DNA of 64,000 bases from Rhodospirillales bacterium (GTDB taxonomy: Bacteria > Pseudomonadota > Alphaproteobacteria > Rhodospirillales > Casp-alpha2). The position numbers and the translations under genes are program-made. Below the pieces are notes generated by a model that did no database searches, was not told where the DNA came from, and was given only the letters and a program-made list of their open reading frames with translations. The stretch is taken from the NCBI GenBank assembly GCA_023145215.1, contig JAGLED010000001.1, forward strand, positions 186,001 through 250,000. The letters are read 5' to 3'. Each line of letters begins with the position of its first letter. The first letter of the stretch is position 1. Shown piece by piece: positions 61,893-64,000 of this stretch.

Positions 61893-61930
61893 CCATCACA
61901 AAAAAAGGGCTTTTGCCCATTTTCTGCGAA

Positions 61931-61945
61931 TGATTATTAATATCA
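61931..61945. promoter_or_regulatory. Fur-box-like operator 1 (TonB operon side)
   Basis: TGATTATTAATATCA matches the 7-1-7 Fur consensus TGATAATNATTATCA at 12 of 14 defined positions. It lies upstream of the TonB operon on the minus strand. The region 61764-62154 holds no convincing long gene, only regulatory sites and a possible 41-residue frame. Confidence 0.6.
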
Positions 61946-62061
61946 CTCCTCCGTGTAGCCGTTCCACTCTCGTGACGTTTGCGCGTTCATCAATCACTTT
62001 TGTGAAATCGTCACCGCCCTCAGCCGGCGGGCATCGGCATCAGGCCTTGCTTAATTGCGAA

Positions 62062-62076
62062 TGATTATTACTATCA
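62062..62076. promoter_or_regulatory. Fur-box-like operator 2 (AraC side)
   Basis: TGATTATTACTATCA matches the Fur consensus at 12 of 14 positions. The flanking TGCGAA makes it a near-copy (20 of 21 bases) of operator 1, 131 bases away. It lies upstream of the AraC regulator. Confidence 0.6.
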
Positions 62077-62154
62077 TAATGCGGCGGCCCTGCAGGAACT
62101 ACCGTCTGAGAAATCACAAAATACTTTTGGGACAATACGAGCGGAACGGGCGAA

Positions 62155-63174
62155 TTGAGCCATCGGAATGTGAAATCGAACCTGTCACGGTGCCGCGACG
62201 ACCAGCCACCGGTTCATGAAGACGCCGTGGCGGACGGCATGCATACGCAGGTCGCGCGCGATATCGGACGCGAACACGAGACCGTGACGTCGCATATCGG
62301 TGAAACCAGCGTGGTCATTCATCCGGGTTTCAACAACTCCCGTTGTCACGGCGGTCTTCGCGTGCACGCGGCCGACAAAATGGAAACACATGATCTCAAC
62401 ATGGAGACCAAAGTCCAGGCGGCGCTCACGATTGCGGTATTCCTGGAAGGCGTGGTGACCATGGAGTTGGACGGGAAACGCATCGCGCTTGGAAACAGCG
62501 ACGGTCCAAGCGGTCACGTGTGGGTGGTGTCGGCGCAATGTTCGAGCCGTTCTGTCTCCCAAGAAGGGGCACGCGTCCGCATGGTGCTTGTATCGGCACC
62601 CAGGCGGTGGATCGAGCAATATCTAAACGGATCACCGGGCGACAACCAGATCGCACGATGGTTGTGCTCACACGGGGAAGAGACCCGTTGGACGCCGTCA
62701 AAAAGAGTCCTGGCCCTCTGCGAGCAGATTCTCAATCCGCCGCGCGCCCCTCTTGCAATCCAACGCATGCGCATCGAGAGCAAAGCCCTCGAAATTTTTT
62801 CGGAAGGCCTCGCGACCATTGCCGGTGTTTCGGAAGCCGAGCTGTCCACCGGATCCGTGCGCGCGATCGGGCGCGCCCAGACGATCCGGCGTTATCTCGT
62901 CGACCACATCGACGAAGATCTCTCTCTCAAGGACATCGCCAGGGAAGTCGGGTTCAGCGTCGAGTCCATGCAACGCGCCTTCAAGACCGCTTACAACAGC
63001 ACCATTGGCGAGTTCGTTCGTGAGTACCGGTTGCATCAGGCCCGTCAGGCGCTGATCTCGGAAGGCATCAGTGTCAGCGAGGCCGCTTACAGAGCCAGGT
63101 ACGCCAATCCGGCCAATTTCTCGACGGCATTCAAACGTTTGTTCGGTGTCGCACCGTCAATGGTTCGGGCGTGA
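62155..63174 (+). CDS. AraC-family regulator, PchR-like
   Basis: Up to 339 residues. The N-terminal half is a ligand-binding domain with 'VFLEGVVTMELDGKRIALG', and the C-terminus has two HTH motifs ('LSLKDIAREVGFSVESMQRA', 'SVSEAAYRARYANPANFSTAFKRLFG' in parts). The layout fits PchR-type regulators of siderophore uptake, and the facing TonB operon and Fur-like boxes fit that. Start uncertain: the frame begins with TTG 62155; ATG 62239 is a good alternative. Confidence 0.88.
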   Translation: MSHRNVKSNLSRCRDDQPPVHEDAVADGMHTQVARDIGREHETVTSHIGETSVVIHPGFNNSRCHGGLRVHAADKMETHDLNMETKVQAALTIAVFLEGVVTMELDGKRIALGNSDGPSGHVWVVSAQCSSRSVSQEGARVRMVLVSAPRRWIEQYLNGSPGDNQIARWLCSHGEETRWTPSKRVLALCEQILNPPRAPLAIQRMRIESKALEIFSEGLATIAGVSEAELSTGSVRAIGRAQTIRRYLVDHIDEDLSLKDIAREVGFSVESMQRAFKTAYNSTIGEFVREYRLHQARQALISEGISVSEAAYRARYANPANFSTAFKRLFGVAPSMVRA

Positions 63175-63273
63175 GCTGATGCCAGGCGTCTGAATACGAA
63201 AGGCGGTGGCGACGAACGGCAAGGCCTTCATGCTATCAGCGCCTTTGGGTAGGGAAATTGCAAGGTGGAGGAG

Positions 63274-63349
63274 TGGTGCCGCTTGTCAGACTTGAACTGA
63301 CGACCCCATCATTACGAATGATGTGCTCTACCAACTGAGCTAAAGCGGC
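63274..63349 (-). tRNA. tRNA-Thr (CGT anticodon)
   Basis: A 76-nt tRNA with acceptor stem GCCGCTT / AAGCGGC, discriminator A and encoded CCA. The anticodon loop TTCGTAA gives CGT (reads ACG). T arm and D arm are regular. Confidence 0.95.
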
Positions 63350-63422
63350 CCACGGGCGCGTTCGTGCGCGCGAAAACTACACCGAACGTCTTAACTGTCA
63401 AGAACTGAGATTTCGTTAAGGC

Positions 63423-63998
63423 TCAGATCAGCGACGTATCACCATCATAAGCGGTAACATACCACGATTCCGGCGCCGCGAGGGTGTCTGCCAGTCCCGG
63501 GGAGAGCGCCTTAAAAAAGAACGGGAACGTCGCCATCGGTCGCGACATCGGCTTGGTTTTCATCACTTCGGCGCGCACCCCCTGAGGCAGGCCGATCACT
63601 TCCAAGACATGGCATTTTTTCGCCATGGCGTATTCGTAAGCGCCGGCCAGCAAGGATTTCAATACCGCCGGGTCATCCCCATCGATGAACAGATCGGCGA
63701 TTTTCATCCGCTTGAGTCCAATCGCCGGCGCGTCTTCGCGCACCAGAACCGCATACCCCTTGAGGTCCCCCCCCTCGTCAAACCGCAGGAACCGCACGTC
63801 GTCTTTCGCCGCGCCCAGGGAAAAATACCATTTGAGCGTCGCCGCATCCCGGCTCGCCAGCATGACGCCCGGCAGTTGTTTCTTGCGCCGCGCCCAAAGA
63901 TCGTCGAAGGCCGCGTCGACGGCGCCGAGCCCAACCGGCGTAATCTTATCCAGCGCGCCGTATGGCCGCCGCCCGGCAAGCCGCATCGAAAAGTCGAG
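63423..63998 (-). CDS. Hypothetical protein, possibly an acyltransferase-like fold (N-terminus beyond window)
   Basis: The frame runs off the right edge, leaving about 192 residues. It includes 'ASRDAATLKWYFSLGAAKDD' and 'RFDEGGDLKGYAVLVREDAP' and 'RMKIADLFIDGDDPAVLKSL', a pattern like the C-terminal part of GNAT-type N-acyltransferases. The family is not certain. The product is cytosolic by composition. ATG 63986 may be internal; the true start is outside. Confidence 0.6.
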   Translation of the reverse strand, partial: LDFSMRLAGRRPYGALDKITPVGLGAVDAAFDDLWARRKKQLPGVMLASRDAATLKWYFSLGAAKDDVRFLRFDEGGDLKGYAVLVREDAPAIGLKRMKIADLFIDGDDPAVLKSLLAGAYEYAMAKKCHVLEVIGLPQGVRAEVMKTKPMSRPMATFPFFFKALSPGLADTLAAPESWYVTAYDGDTSLI

Positions 63999-64000
63999 CG

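Overview
The window looks like chromosomal DNA of a high-GC alphaproteobacterium. A Rhodospirillales-like or related marine lineage is a reasonable guess, but that is inference from gene content: IalB-like, PA2778/PA2779-like and DUF1127 proteins, a ChvI/ChvG-style two-component pair, an NDUFA9-like epimerase, rlmN close to argG, and a ybhL-type leader region. There is no phage, transposon, integrase, CRISPR array or rRNA. About 75 protein genes, three tRNAs (Ser-GGA, Ala-CGC, Thr-CGT) and a few regulatory signals fill the sequence densely, with many 1-14 nt overlaps.

Layout. 1-5.9 kb: end of an NDUFA9-like gene, a leucyl aminopeptidase/MarR pair, GST, RraA-like aldolase, small unknowns and an orphan solute-binding protein. 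5.9-12 kb: a 27-residue membrane micro-gene divergent from a LysR regulator, a class III aminotransferase, a (6-4) photolyase translationally coupled to a DUF2256 zinc protein, a YeeE-type sulfur transporter and tRNA-Ser. 12-27 kb: LepA, IalB-like protein, an AnsA/ReAV-type asparaginase, a TrmH methylase, quinone oxidoreductase, a membrane SpoIIE phosphatase, LysR, acetoacetyl-CoA ligase, SDR and trypsin-like protease. 27-34 kb: an envelope block with a PA2778/PA2779 pair, a lipoprotein, a two-component system, and three exported proteins ending in a Gly/Asn-rich protein and a strong terminator.

34-44 kb: tRNA-Ala, YggT/YggU, FolD, a probable structured RNA with its own promoter, EamA and MFS transporters, RlmN, ArgG, and a DUF4143-type ATPase behind a large dyad. 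44-52 kb: uracil-DNA glycosylase, a Bax-like glucosaminidase, a sirtuin, and a tight LMW-PTP / fructosamine kinase / HAD operon that may be a protein deglycation module, then ThpR, an aldo/keto reductase, FIST and TesA. 52-64 kb: the conserved tesA/ybbA/ybbP neighbourhood, a Bax-inhibitor-1 gene with a leader that can form two exclusive helices, a histidine kinase paired with a NitT/TauT-type binding protein, a TonB-ExbD-ExbD-ExbB operon with two Fur-box-like sites facing an AraC regulator, tRNA-Thr, and a gene running off the end.

Most of the window is ordinary housekeeping. The parts that merit attention are the small genes missed by length cut-offs (27 aa at 5885-5968; DUF2256 at 10107-10265), the candidate RNA at 36.2 kb, the kinase/binding-protein pair at 56-58.7 kb, the envelope two-component block with 10-11 bp spaced direct repeats, and the deglycation-like operon.
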